DNA of 64,000 bases. Source: Paenibacillus spiritus. Its GTDB lineage: Bacteria > Bacillota > Bacilli > Paenibacillales > Paenibacillaceae. Under the pieces are notes generated by a model. The model was not told the DNA's origin. It did no database searches and was given only the letters and a program-made list of their open reading frames with translations. Positions 51,236 through 59,519 of the stretch are shown here, piece after piece; position 1 is the first letter of the stretch, and every line of letters starts with the position of its first letter. The translations under genes and the position numbers were made by a program. The stretch lies in contig NZ_VYKK01000015.1 of NCBI RefSeq assembly GCF_008710135.1, forward strand, positions 62,001-126,000, in the 5' to 3' direction.

Positions 51236-53284
51236 ATGGCAGCTTTTGGCGGCATGACATTAACGAATAAAGGTTTGGCTTTGCAGGGCAAAGCGCAGGC
51301 GGGGACCCCGCTGAATTACACCAGGATCGCTGTGGGTGATGGCTCGCTCAGTGGACAGTCCATCCCGGCATTGAACAACTTAATCTCCCCAAAGAAGAGT
51401 CTTCCGGTAACTCGGCTCCAAATCCAGCCGTCGAATAAAGCGGTTATCGGGACGGTGCTGCGGAATGCCGAGATGAGCAGCGGTTTTTATTTCCGGGAAG
51501 TCGGGGTTTTTGCTCAGGACCCTGACGCGGAAGAGATTCTGTACGCCTATGCCAATGCAGGCACCAGTGCCGAGTATATTGCACCGGGCGGCGGCAGTGA
51601 TGTGATCGAGAAGGCGTTTAACTGTATTGTGGCGGTCGGTACCGCAGCGAATGTGACAGCGGTAATCGATGAATCGCTGGTGTTCGCAAGAGAAAGCGAG
51701 TTCACAGCCCACCGTACAGCCGCAGAACTGGATCACCCGGACGGATCGGTCACGGCTGCGAAGCTTGCGCCGGCAGCGGCCACCGATACCGTGATTGGCA
51801 GCCGAACGGTCAGCGATTTGAATGCTCCGACCGGTGATACCGGGACCTTGACCGGCATCATCGGCTGGCTGGCGAGCATGGTGAAGGCCGTCACCGGCAA
51901 ATCGTCCTGGCGCACACCTCCCGCCACCACGCTGGAGGCGGCGAGCGGGCATATGAGAGATACGACCGCGCATGTTACTGCCGCTGAGCGCGGCGCCTGG
52001 AACACCAAGGAAACAACCGGCGGAGCGCAGGCCAAGGCAGATGCCGCGCAGGCCGCAGCCATTGCGGCCGCGGCAGCGGATGCATCGACCAAAGCCAATG
52101 CGGCCGCGGCGTCTTCGGTTCCGGCCGCTCAGAAGGGGACGCCCAACGGTGTCGCCACTCTGGACGGCACGACCCGGCTGCCTGTCGCTCAGCTCCCGGT
52201 GAGCGTACCGCAGCAGACTACCCAGGAACTTAATTTATATGTCCGGACTGACGGTAACGATAATAACAACGGTTTAGTTAATACGTCAGAGGGTGCTTTC
52301 AGAACAATTAATAGAGCCATCGCTGCAATTCCTCCTATTGCAGGCCACAACGTTACAATCACGATACTTTCTGGATCGTACACGGAAGACGTTTTAATCA
52401 CGGGGAAATCCGGAGGCGGACTAATTAATTTTGCAATAAGCGGTAGTGGAACAATAGTGGTGAATTCGTTTACCGCTATTCGCTGTGCTAGTCACATTCT
52501 CGTTAATAATTTCTCTGCGAGCACGACTGTGACGAACGGCTTTGGTGCGTATACATGCTCAGCAGTCAATTTTATTAATTGTTCAGCGATTACCTCAGCG
52601 CTATCCTACTCCGGTTTTATCGCTGATGTTGCGAGTGTGTATATGAATGGTTGCACTGCGTCGAATAAGAAATACGGCATACTCGCGAGTTACAATGCCC
52701 GTATTATTACCATCAACAACACAGGAACCGGGAACACCTATGGGGTTTATGCTGATGGAGGAGGGAGTGTCACCAAATATGGCAGCCAACCAGCAGGGAG
52801 CACCCCGGAAGGGTTAGGAAATGGAGTTGTGACCTCCGGTGTCCTTAATCCATGGGGAGATAATACGCAATCAAATCGTCCGATTTTATGGGCATACGGA
52901 AATATGAATCAACCTATTTCCAGTACAGTATGGACCAACGTTATATTTGGGGCGGGTTCAACTGTTCAGAACCTATCCTTCAACTCATCATCAGGAAGAG
53001 CCACTATTCAGCAAGCAGGATGGTATAAAGTGAAAGTGAAAGTTCTTCTTTCTTCGGTTCCTGGAAATTGTCAGGGGCAATTACGTGCTATCCTTAATGA
53101 TTCGCAGTCGCATCAGCTTGACCTGAAGATTCAACCTATACAGTATAACATGTTGCTACAAGGAGATGTTTTGCTCTACTGCGGGGTAGGTGATCGCATA
53201 GACATTCAGGCGTATTGTGACAGTAATACTACAATTACCGCTGGGACTGCCCTTAGCACCTACGAAATTGTACGTGTTGCATAG
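51236..53284 (+). CDS. Tail fibre protein 2
   Basis: 682 residues from ATG 51236, below TTAGGAGGAAG. Residues 1-330 are nearly identical to fibre 1, at DNA level too. The beta-helix part is related but divergent (the junction GGSVTKYGSQP / GGQVTKYGTQP is shared), and the C-terminal tip (about 560-682) is unrelated. It is thus an alternative receptor-binding fibre on the same attachment domain. Confidence 0.9.
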   Translation: MAAFGGMTLTNKGLALQGKAQAGTPLNYTRIAVGDGSLSGQSIPALNNLISPKKSLPVTRLQIQPSNKAVIGTVLRNAEMSSGFYFREVGVFAQDPDAEEILYAYANAGTSAEYIAPGGGSDVIEKAFNCIVAVGTAANVTAVIDESLVFARESEFTAHRTAAELDHPDGSVTAAKLAPAAATDTVIGSRTVSDLNAPTGDTGTLTGIIGWLASMVKAVTGKSSWRTPPATTLEAASGHMRDTTAHVTAAERGAWNTKETTGGAQAKADAAQAAAIAAAAADASTKANAAAASSVPAAQKGTPNGVATLDGTTRLPVAQLPVSVPQQTTQELNLYVRTDGNDNNNGLVNTSEGAFRTINRAIAAIPPIAGHNVTITILSGSYTEDVLITGKSGGGLINFAISGSGTIVVNSFTAIRCASHILVNNFSASTTVTNGFGAYTCSAVNFINCSAITSALSYSGFIADVASVYMNGCTASNKKYGILASYNARIITINNTGTGNTYGVYADGGGSVTKYGSQPAGSTPEGLGNGVVTSGVLNPWGDNTQSNRPILWAYGNMNQPISSTVWTNVIFGAGSTVQNLSFNSSSGRATIQQAGWYKVKVKVLLSSVPGNCQGQLRAILNDSQSHQLDLKIQPIQYNMLLQGDVLLYCGVGDRIDIQAYCDSNTTITAGTALSTYEIVRVA

Positions 53285-53697
53285 TAGTGTAGAATAGGAA
53301 GGATGGGGCACTAATCAAGACGGAAAATTAAGTTCTGTTCGTGCGCTCGGACTTTGTCGAAGATGTAAAAACCGAGTTAAGAACGTACCAGCCTATCGTT
53401 ATCTGAACGGATATCTATCGTGCGGTTGAAAGACTTACTATCAGAACCGGCAGCTTCATAGACACGGATTCTTGGGCAACAAAGCTGTAGGAAAGAAGAT
53501 TCTGATGAGCCTGCTTATACTTACGCAGATTCACCCGAATGTTTTCGTATCCAGATGTCGATCTGGTAATGACGAATAGGTTGGATTAACAGTGATAATA
53601 TAGCGCAAGAGGGAAGAACATTTTGACAAGGCGTACTGGCTGAGGTAGCAATATAAGTTTTTTCTTATGATTATTCAGAGAGAGAAGGGAGCAGGGG
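53285..53697 (+). other. Degenerate 413-base stretch after fibre 2
   Basis: No intact gene. A frame near 53305-53431 encodes a fragment with LCRRCKNRVKNVPAYRY and then LSCG before a stop: two CxxC-like cysteines but no start codon. A second broken frame (about 53462-53572) follows. Composition is AT-richer, like the fibre tips. It looks like a decayed gene, perhaps a former fibre-associated or mobile gene; I could not identify it. Confidence 0.45.
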
Positions 53698-54000
53698 ATG
53701 GACAGCAATGACGTAAGCAACCTGGAAAAGCTGCTGCCGCTGGCGGACAAGTACGGCCTGGCCTATGTGGTATCGCTGGTACTGCTCTGCATTGTGATCT
53801 ACTTCCTGCGGGGCATCGCCCGGGGGGATCTGGTGCCCCGGGAGCTGCTGGACCGGTCCGAAGAAGACCGTGACCGGCTGCAGGCGATCCTGGACAAAGA
53901 GCGGGCCGATTTCATGGCGCCGACGCTTGAAGTGCTGCAGCGGCTCAAGGTTGACCATCAGACGGCACAGGGGGGAAATGCCGAGGATAGGGGAGGATAG
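53698..54000 (+). CDS. Single-span membrane protein of the lysis cassette
   Basis: 100 residues. One membrane helix at about 20-40 (LAYVVSLVLLCIVIYFL), a cytosolic charged helix after it (LLDRSEEDRDRLQAILDKERADFM). The start at 53698 follows AAGGGAGCAGGGG. First gene after the fibres, before two more small genes and the peptidase; it may be a holin or holin partner. Cannot be assigned to a named family. Confidence 0.7.
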   Translation: MDSNDVSNLEKLLPLADKYGLAYVVSLVLLCIVIYFLRGIARGDLVPRELLDRSEEDRDRLQAILDKERADFMAPTLEVLQRLKVDHQTAQGGNAEDRGG

Positions 54001-54001
54001 C

Positions 54002-54196
54002 GTGATCCGTTTGCTGAGATGCTTATCGTCCCGGCGCCTGCTGCAAAAGGAACGGGAACTCCGGCAGGCTTCCGGCCGGGTGACGGTCAGCATTGCCCGG
54101 TACAAGGACATGTCCCGGGAAATTCAGGAGGAGATCGGGCGCAACCGGTTCGCCCGCTACCTGGTCTATGATCGGGGGGATCAAGATGTTCATTGA
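54002..54196 (+). CDS. Small charged protein in the lysis cassette
   Basis: 64 residues from GTG 54002 below GGGGAGG. Rich in arginine and helical, no membrane segment. It begins one base after the preceding gene and overlaps the next by 11 bases, so translational coupling supports it being real. Function unknown. Confidence 0.6.
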   Translation: MIRLLRCLSSRRLLQKERELRQASGRVTVSIARYKDMSREIQEEIGRNRFARYLVYDRGDQDVH

Positions 54197-54560
54197 CGTG
54201 CTGCTGCTTGTGCTGTACGGCGTATCCATCGGATGCGCCCTTTATATTATTCACCGGCATCGGACGTATTTTCACGAGCGATTCCGCAAGGGCGTGGTCA
54301 GCGTATTCATGCTGGCGATGCTTTTTTTTCTGACGGCCTACGTCTTCAAGCTCTGCGTCGTGCTGCTGATTCGGATCGCCATGATGGCAGGTGCGATGAA
54401 TGCGGAAATGGAGCGCCTGCTCACCTTGGGCTGGACCCTGGCGCAGATCGGGACGACAACGGGTCTGATCGCATTGGCCTGGCTGACCTGGTCGGGGAAG
54501 TATGACCAATTCGTCGCCTTGCGGAGATTGGAACAGAGAGGAGAACAAGAACGGAAATGA
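54186..54560 (+). CDS. Three-helix membrane protein, possible holin
   Basis: 124 residues from ATG 54186. Three hydrophobic helices (about 2-22, 40-62, 82-103) and a charged C-terminus, a class I holin layout. It overlaps the peptidase gene (ATGA). It is the best holin candidate by topology, but the 55306 product is also hydrophobic. Confidence 0.7.
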   Translation: MFIDVLLLVLYGVSIGCALYIIHRHRTYFHERFRKGVVSVFMLAMLFFLTAYVFKLCVVLLIRIAMMAGAMNAEMERLLTLGWTLAQIGTTTGLIALAWLTWSGKYDQFVALRRLEQRGEQERK

Positions 54561-55309
54561 CCATGACATGGGAACAGCTCAAAGCCAAATCGGACCCCAA
54601 GCTGATCGGCCTCCAGCCGGTCGTGCTGGCCGCCGTGCTTTGTCTGATGAAGACTTGCTTTATCCGCAATATTCCGATTCTGATTACCCAGGGACTGCGT
54701 ACGATTCAGGCGCAGAATGAGCTGTACGCCCAGGGACGCACCCAGGCGCAGATTGAAGCGGCAGGAATTACGGGAGTAACCGCCCGGCCGGATCTGCAGG
54801 TCGTTACGAATGCACGCGGCGGGTACTCGTATCACAACTTCGGATTGGCGGTGGATTTTGCGCTGCTTGCGAATGACGGGAAGCAGGTCTCCTGGGATCT
54901 GAACCGGGACGGCAACGCCAACCGGCGCAAGGACTGGGACGAGGTGGTCGAAGTTGCCAAGAAGCTCGGCTTTGAGTGGGGAGGCGATTTTGTCTCGATC
55001 CACGATGCGCCGCATCTGGAGATGACATTCGGACTCAGCACAGCGGAACTCCGCGCAGGCAACTTGCCCAAGACGTCGCAGACCCAGCCGGTGTACCGGC
55101 AAATGATGAAGATGGAGGAGGAGCAGAGGGTGAACAAGGACAATCATGTGACGGTTCGGGTCAATGGCGCCCGGATCGGCGAAGGGATACTGGACGGCAG
55201 CATCACCTATGCGCCCGTACGAGCCGTTGCGGAGGCGCTGGGAGCATCGGTGGTCTATGACAGCAAGACGCTGACGGTTAACGTGACCGGCAAGGAGGCG
55301 GCGAAATGA
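54557..55309 (+). CDS. M15 peptidase endolysin fused to a stalk domain
   Basis: 250 residues. Residues about 10-165 are an L-alanyl-D-glutamate (CwlK/Ply500-like) peptidase of family M15: zinc ligands in SYHNFGLAVDFAL (His, Asp) and HDAPHLEM (His). No signal peptide, so it needs a holin. Residues about 195-246 (VTVRVNGARIGEGILDGSITYAPVRAVAEAL) form a copper-amine-oxidase-N-like stalk domain, typical of Paenibacillus cell-wall proteins. It should open the producer's wall to release particles. Confidence 0.87.
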   Translation: MTMTWEQLKAKSDPKLIGLQPVVLAAVLCLMKTCFIRNIPILITQGLRTIQAQNELYAQGRTQAQIEAAGITGVTARPDLQVVTNARGGYSYHNFGLAVDFALLANDGKQVSWDLNRDGNANRRKDWDEVVEVAKKLGFEWGGDFVSIHDAPHLEMTFGLSTAELRAGNLPKTSQTQPVYRQMMKMEEEQRVNKDNHVTVRVNGARIGEGILDGSITYAPVRAVAEALGASVVYDSKTLTVNVTGKEAAK

Positions 55310-55587
55310 ACAACCGTATTTCCTGGAGGCAAAAACTTGCCAGCCGCAAGTTCTGGGCGCTGCTGGCCGCCCTTGCCGTATCCATTCTCGGAGCTTTTGG
55401 CTTCTCCGAAGAGACCACGCTGCGCGTGACCGGCATCCTCTCGGCTGTCGGCGCCTGCGCCGCCTACATGTTCGCCGAGGCATTGACGGACCAGGCGTCC
55501 GGTAATGCGGGAGCCGGAACTGCGCAGACCCGGGTAGAACCGGAAGCGGAAGCAAGCGGGTACGAGGACTCCGCAGCGGGCCGTTGA
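55306..55587 (+). CDS. Small membrane protein, holin-like
   Basis: 93 residues, two hydrophobic helices (FWALLAALAVSILGAFGF and VTGILSAVGACAAYMFAEAL) and an acidic tail. The start overlaps the peptidase stop. N-terminal NRISWRQKLASRKFWA resembles small phage holins or holin-like proteins of Bacillota. Last gene of the tail locus. Confidence 0.72.
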   Translation: MNNRISWRQKLASRKFWALLAALAVSILGAFGFSEETTLRVTGILSAVGACAAYMFAEALTDQASGNAGAGTAQTRVEPEAEASGYEDSAAGR

Positions 55588-55809
55588 GAGTGAACCTGGA
55601 GCGGTGGCGTATCCGCGTCGGCTGCTCTGGATTTCCGTGCGGAAGCCGGAACCGATCCGTCTTTGGATCTGCTGCTCCGGGTTTACGCGAGCAAGCCGGA
55701 ATTGTTCGCCGCGTCCGGTTCACCGGTGCGGCGGATGCAGCCGGCGGAACATTTTTATAAAAAATGCTTGCAAGGTCTCTTCATCCTATGGTATTATAAA
55801 TCTCGTTGC
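55588..55809. other. Intergenic region before tRNA-Val
   Basis: No gene seen. TTGCAA (55768-55773), 18 bases and TATTAT (55792-55797) is a plausible tRNA promoter. No clear terminator for the tail operon is visible, so the tail transcript may read into the tRNA. Confidence 0.5.
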
Positions 55810-55881
55810 AGGACGGTAGCTCAGCGGGAGAGCACTATCTTGACAGGGTAGGGGTCATGGGTTCGATCCCCATCCGTCCTA
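55810..55881 (+). tRNA. tRNA-Val (anticodon GAC)
   Basis: Cloverleaf: acceptor AGGACGG/CCGTCCT, D stem GCTC/GAGC, anticodon stem CTATC/GGTAG with loop TTGACAG (anticodon GAC), T stem ATGGG/CCCAT with loop TTCGATC, discriminator A. CCA is not encoded. It borders the tail locus, but no copy of its 3' end is seen at the left border, so there is no sign of an att site. Confidence 0.95.
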
Positions 55882-55894
55882 TATGATTTACCTC

Positions 55895-55929
55895 GAAGAA
55901 GCCTTGATAATTAAGGCTTCTTCTTTTTT
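55895..55929 (+). terminator. Terminator of tRNA-Val
   Basis: GAAGAAGCCTT (55895-55905) pairs with AAGGCTTCTTC (55913-55923), followed by TTTTTT. Confidence 0.88.
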
Positions 55930-56097
55930 GTCCAGACAAGGATCCGCCTGAAAGTCCCAGTAAAGAAGCAGGAGCCACCCCAATTCACCAGCGTAGCATT
56001 ACTCTTAGCCCACAATTATATAATAGACTAATTCCATAGACCCATTCCCGGTTTTGTGGTAGAATTTAGGAAATAGGGTGGGGAGAGATTGGTATAA

Positions 56098-56784
56098 ATG
56101 AAAACTTGCAGCGGCTGCGGCCAACAATTGCCGGAAGAGAGCGTATTTTGTAACAAATGCGGCACGCAAATGGCTCCGACACAGAAGGAACAATCATTCT
56201 CTTCGGGTAATAAACGAGGAAAGACTTCAACAGTGATGAAGAAGTATAAATTTATGTTTGCAGCAGCGGGGATTATTATTGTGGCAGCCGCAGTTGTGGG
56301 TCTGATCCGGTACAACGCCAATCAATCCAATTATCGGGACAAGATAGAAAGTGCCCAATATAACGTAGAACAAGGGAATTTCGACGATGCCTACACGGAT
56401 ATAATGGATCTAAGTCCCAAGTCCAAAGATAAGGAACTGTTCGAAAGAATCCAATTGGTGAAATTTGCTGAATTGTATTCTCCGATGGATTATCAATTAT
56501 ATGAAGAAGCGAATTATGAATCTATCCTTAATCGGTTACTAGACGGCATTGCGTATTGTAGGAATAGTATGGACAGGGCCAATGAGCTGGGTGTCGGCGA
56601 AGACTTGCAAACTGTACAAATGCAGCTCGCCGCAGAGCTGGACGAATATTATGGAATAAATGAGAATGAGATTGAACAGTTGGCATCCATGAATGAAACG
56701 GTTAGAGCGGACACCATAACGGAATTGGCACAACAAGCCAAGCCGCGAATAAAGGACGCCATACAGGAAGATTTAAATCCCTAA
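56098..56784 (+). CDS. Zinc-ribbon single-pass membrane protein
   Basis: 228 residues. A zinc ribbon at 4-24 (CSGCGQQLPEESVFCNKCG), a Ser/Lys-rich linker, one membrane helix at about 52-71, and an outer helical domain of about 155 residues with a tetratricopeptide-like stretch (IESAQYNVEQGNFDDAYTDIM). No catalytic motif. It is AT-richer than its neighbours. Such YvbJ/YhbH-like proteins are widespread and uncharacterised. The start follows GGGGAGAG. Confidence 0.82.
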   Translation: MKTCSGCGQQLPEESVFCNKCGTQMAPTQKEQSFSSGNKRGKTSTVMKKYKFMFAAAGIIIVAAAVVGLIRYNANQSNYRDKIESAQYNVEQGNFDDAYTDIMDLSPKSKDKELFERIQLVKFAELYSPMDYQLYEEANYESILNRLLDGIAYCRNSMDRANELGVGEDLQTVQMQLAAELDEYYGINENEIEQLASMNETVRADTITELAQQAKPRIKDAIQEDLNP

Positions 56785-56815
56785 CTTATAGAACCTTATA
56801 TTTGCACTCCTAGTA

Positions 56816-56970
56816 TGGTATACTCAACTCATAAACAGCGTACCATGCTGAAGAGAGCCGTGCGCCAACACGACTCTCCCTAGCAGCAGCCGCTTGAAAG
56901 GCGGTCAGCTTCAATCAGGTACTACCCAGATGAAATAGGTCGCATCCTGGCAGGGCGGCCTATTTCTTTG
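56816..56970 (+). ncRNA. Antisense RNA antitoxin of a type I module
   Basis: Extended -10 TGGTATACT (56816-56824), start expected near 56831. The transcript holds a hairpin (GAGAGCCGTG near 56853 with CACGACTCTC), a CCGCTT/GGCGG hairpin, and ends in a 12-bp stem (56932-56943 with 56955-56966) plus TTTGTGTT. It overlaps the 3' end of the toxin mRNA on the other strand, as RatA does with TxpA and SR4 with BsrG. Exact ends need RNA data. Confidence 0.75.
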
Positions 56971-57073
56971 TGTTCCGGCCAAGTGCTACGACGAGGGTCA
57001 CGACGAGCGTCATCAGCGCAACCAGCAGCGCGCCGAAGCTAATCATGAGCGTCAAAGCGTCTTTAACCTCCAC
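56960..57073 (-). CDS. Hol-Tox-like type I toxin peptide
   Basis: 37 residues from GTG 57073, six bases below a strong GGAGGT. Pattern: short acidic/basic N-terminus VKDALTLMISFGALLVAL, a long membrane span and a basic end NTKK, as in the TxpA/BsrG/Hol-Tox family that depolarises or disturbs the membrane. An extended -10 promoter TGGTATAAT lies on the minus strand at 57136-57144. The opposite-strand structured RNA covers its 3' end. Confidence 0.85.
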   Translation of the reverse strand: MEVKDALTLMISFGALLVALMTLVVTLVVALGRNTKK

Positions 57074-57180
57074 AGCATCACCTCCCTTCCGAGAAGTGAG
57101 CCGACCGCCCTTGCAAGCTTCTTACTGCTCCCTCTATTATACCAGAATGCGAACGTATAGTCGCCTTTTTAAAGCGCTTC

Positions 57181-57615
57181 TTACTTGGTTTTTTCGATGC
57201 GGAATACGAATTTCCATGTCGCGGTATGGCCCGAATAACGGCCGCGGTTCTCGGTGACGGTTACGTTCAAGGAAGAGGTCTTGGCCGATTTCAGCCCGGC
57301 CGTTTGAAGGGTCAGGGACGCCGTTCCGGATTCCGGAATCTTGTCCTGTTCCTCGGCAACAGCTTTCAGCTTGATGGAGCCCGAACTTCCCGCGCTCAGG
57401 GTAACCGAGGACCCTTCCTCCAGTTCTTGACCGTTGACATAGGCGGCATAGGCCCACTCATTGCCGACATGATTGTTCTCGGTCAGCTCTGCGCGGACGA
57501 AGGTGACTTGAACGTGCGGCGTCTTTCCGGCCGCCGAGACCGGCTGCGCGGTCAGGGTCAGGATCAGCAGCAGAACCAACAGCAGGGATAGCCGGGGCTT
57601 GTGTAGTTTTTTCAT
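57181..57615 (-). CDS. Secreted protein of unknown function
   Basis: 144 residues from ATG 57615 below AAAGGAC; the longer frame to 57648 has no ribosome site. Signal peptide ending near VSAAG (about residue 28). The mature part is beta-rich, two strands-rich halves such as VQVTFVRAELTENNHVGNEWAYAAYVNG and SLNVTVTENRGRYSGHTATWKFVF, likely one immunoglobulin-like sandwich. Monocistronic; no family recognised. Confidence 0.75.
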   Translation of the reverse strand: MKKLHKPRLSLLLVLLLILTLTAQPVSAAGKTPHVQVTFVRAELTENNHVGNEWAYAAYVNGQELEEGSSVTLSAGSSGSIKLKAVAEEQDKIPESGTASLTLQTAGLKSAKTSSLNVTVTENRGRYSGHTATWKFVFRIEKTK

Positions 57616-57756
57616 ATAAACCGTCCTTTCAAATGGTGAATCTTCCATTAATCTACCATTTGATTCGCAATTCCACCATTCCTTCTGGGTAATTTACATA
57701 GAAATGTCATTTTTCGCGCGGAATAATCTGCATAGAGACGAAAGCGGGGATTCGAG

Positions 57757-58437
57757 ATGAAAGAGAATTCAAAGGCAGGAATCAGCGAGACGGTTTTGAG
57801 CGAGGCGGAGGCTTTTGTTCGTCAGCGGCTGCTGAATGAGGGAACCGGCCATGACTGGTGGCACATTTACCGGGTCGTCCGGCTGGCGGACAAGCTGGCG
57901 GAACGGGAAGGGGCGGAGACCGGCATTGTCCGGCTGGCTGCGCTTTTTCATGATCTGGCGGATGACAAGGTGGTGGCTTCCAAGGAGCAGGGCATGGCGG
58001 AGATTGCCGCCTGGCTGGAAGATCACGGCGTGGGAGAGAGAGACTGGGAGCGGATTCTGGAGATTATCGCTACGCTGTCGTTCCGTGGGGGCGGGGGCGC
58101 TCCCATGACAACGCTGGAGGGTCAGGTCGTCCAGGATGCGGACCGTCTGGATGCCATCGGCGCGGTAGGCATTGCCCGGACGTTCTCTTATAACGGCAGC
58201 AAGGGGAACCTGATTTATGATCCCGGGCTCCCTGTCCGGGAGACGATGACGGAAGCCCAGTACCGGCAGGAGCGGGGGACGGCGGTCAACCATTTTTACG
58301 AGAAGCTGCTGAAGCTGAAGGACCGGATGAACACCGCTTACGGACGCGAGCTCGCAGAGAAGAGACACCGGGTCATGGAACAGTATCTGGAGCAGTTCTT
58401 CCGGGAATGGGAGGGGGAAGATCTTCAGGAGCTCTAG
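57757..58437 (+). CDS. HD-domain phosphohydrolase (YedJ-like)
   Basis: 226 residues. HDWWHIYRVVRLADKL and LAALFHDLADDKV give the H...HD metal motif, and the later QDADRLDAIGAVGIARTF gives the last aspartate. HD proteins of this size cleave phosphate from nucleotides or related compounds; the physiological substrate is unknown. It is convergent with the AEC transporter gene. Confidence 0.9.
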   Translation: MKENSKAGISETVLSEAEAFVRQRLLNEGTGHDWWHIYRVVRLADKLAEREGAETGIVRLAALFHDLADDKVVASKEQGMAEIAAWLEDHGVGERDWERILEIIATLSFRGGGGAPMTTLEGQVVQDADRLDAIGAVGIARTFSYNGSKGNLIYDPGLPVRETMTEAQYRQERGTAVNHFYEKLLKLKDRMNTAYGRELAEKRHRVMEQYLEQFFREWEGEDLQEL

Positions 58438-58450
58438 AATGCTACAATTC

Positions 58451-59377
58451 TCACACTCCCACGGAGCGGGCAATGGTTATCAGGGCGGTAATGGTCACGA
58501 CGTTGACCAGCGTGGACACAAGCACGGTCTGAGCGGCAAAATCCGGCTCGTTCCCGTACTCCTCGGCCAGCAGCGAAGCGTTCACGCCTGTCGGCATGCC
58601 CGAGGCGATGATGAGAGCTTGTCCCGGGATGCCGTCGATGCCGAGACTGAGAACGAGCAGAAGACCGATGCAGGGCGCGATGATAACCCGCAGAACCAGG
58701 CTGAGATAAATATCGGTCCGGTCCAGCCGCAGCGGGTACTTGACGATCTGCGCGCCAAGCGTAAGCAGGGCCACGGCCACCATCGACTGCTGGGCATACG
58801 TCAGCGGCTTGCCGATGAAGTCGGGCAGAGGCACGGAGAAGGCCCGGAGCAGCAGTCCGATGGCAAGCGCATACGGCACCGGCATCTTCAGGAAGCCGAT
58901 GAGGACGACCCGGTAGTTGCCCTTCAGCTTCGCGCTCTGGATGGACAGGACGCCGTAAGTGAAGGTCAGCAGGCTCTGAAGAGACATGATGAGCGACTGG
59001 AGCGACGCGGCGAGCGGATTGCTGTGAAAAGCAAGGTCGTTGACCGGCATGCCGTAGTTGCCGGCGTTGTCGAGCAGCACGCTGTTGGTGAACGCGGCGC
59101 GCATGCCGCGCCGGTATTTCAGTCCCCGTGTCAGCGCGAAGGACAGCGCATACAGGATGGCGATATAAAGCGCGTAGAACAGGACGACGGTGCCGAGCAG
59201 AGAGGCCGACATCTCGGAATGATACATGCTCATGAGCACGGCTGCGGGCGTGATATAGTAGAAGTTGATTTTGGCCAGCGTATAGAGATCGAGGCGGAAG
59301 AGCCGCTGCAGCAGCGAGCCGGCGCCGATCAGCACGAAGACCGGCAGCACCACCTGTAGCAGAATTGAACCGATCAT
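58451..59377 (-). CDS. AEC family transporter
   Basis: 308 residues, about ten helices in two inverted five-helix repeats with the NAGNYGMPVNDLAF crossover in the first and SGMPTGVNASLLAEEYG in the second. The family carries auxin-like, malate or other organic acids out of or into cells by secondary transport. The start at 59377 is preceded by AAGGAGAGGG. Substrate unknown. Confidence 0.88.
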   Translation of the reverse strand: MIGSILLQVVLPVFVLIGAGSLLQRLFRLDLYTLAKINFYYITPAAVLMSMYHSEMSASLLGTVVLFYALYIAILYALSFALTRGLKYRRGMRAAFTNSVLLDNAGNYGMPVNDLAFHSNPLAASLQSLIMSLQSLLTFTYGVLSIQSAKLKGNYRVVLIGFLKMPVPYALAIGLLLRAFSVPLPDFIGKPLTYAQQSMVAVALLTLGAQIVKYPLRLDRTDIYLSLVLRVIIAPCIGLLLVLSLGIDGIPGQALIIASGMPTGVNASLLAEEYGNEPDFAAQTVLVSTLVNVVTITALITIARSVGV

Positions 59378-59519
59378 GAACGTATCGTCCCTCTCCTTCT
59401 TGGCGTCCCTTCATTATAGCATGGGGATCTGTGTGCAGGCAGAGTTATAAGATACGCCCTCCCCGTCCACACTGTTATCAGCGTGACAGGCAAGCAGGAA
59501 GGGAAGGAGACGCGAAGAC

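Larger units (their letters stand above)
48769..52220 (+). repeat. Pair of ~1-kb direct repeats in the fibre genes
   Basis: The span 48769-49753 repeats at 51236-52217 with long identical blocks (for example around 49205-49240 and 51664-51700). The repeats are in direct orientation, 2,467 bases apart, so recombination would delete or swap fibre tips. Bounds of high identity were set by eye. Confidence 0.85.

Noticed and set aside
55810..55881. tRNA-Val as an attachment site for the tail locus
   Set aside because: I looked for a copy of the tRNA 3' end near 36960-37030 and saw none, and there is no integrase gene. A wider search for att repeats would be needed.
57170..57185. cre-like AAAGCGCTT near the end of the secreted protein gene
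   Set aside because: It overlaps the stop codon and matches only the core; no promoter is positioned to be controlled by it.
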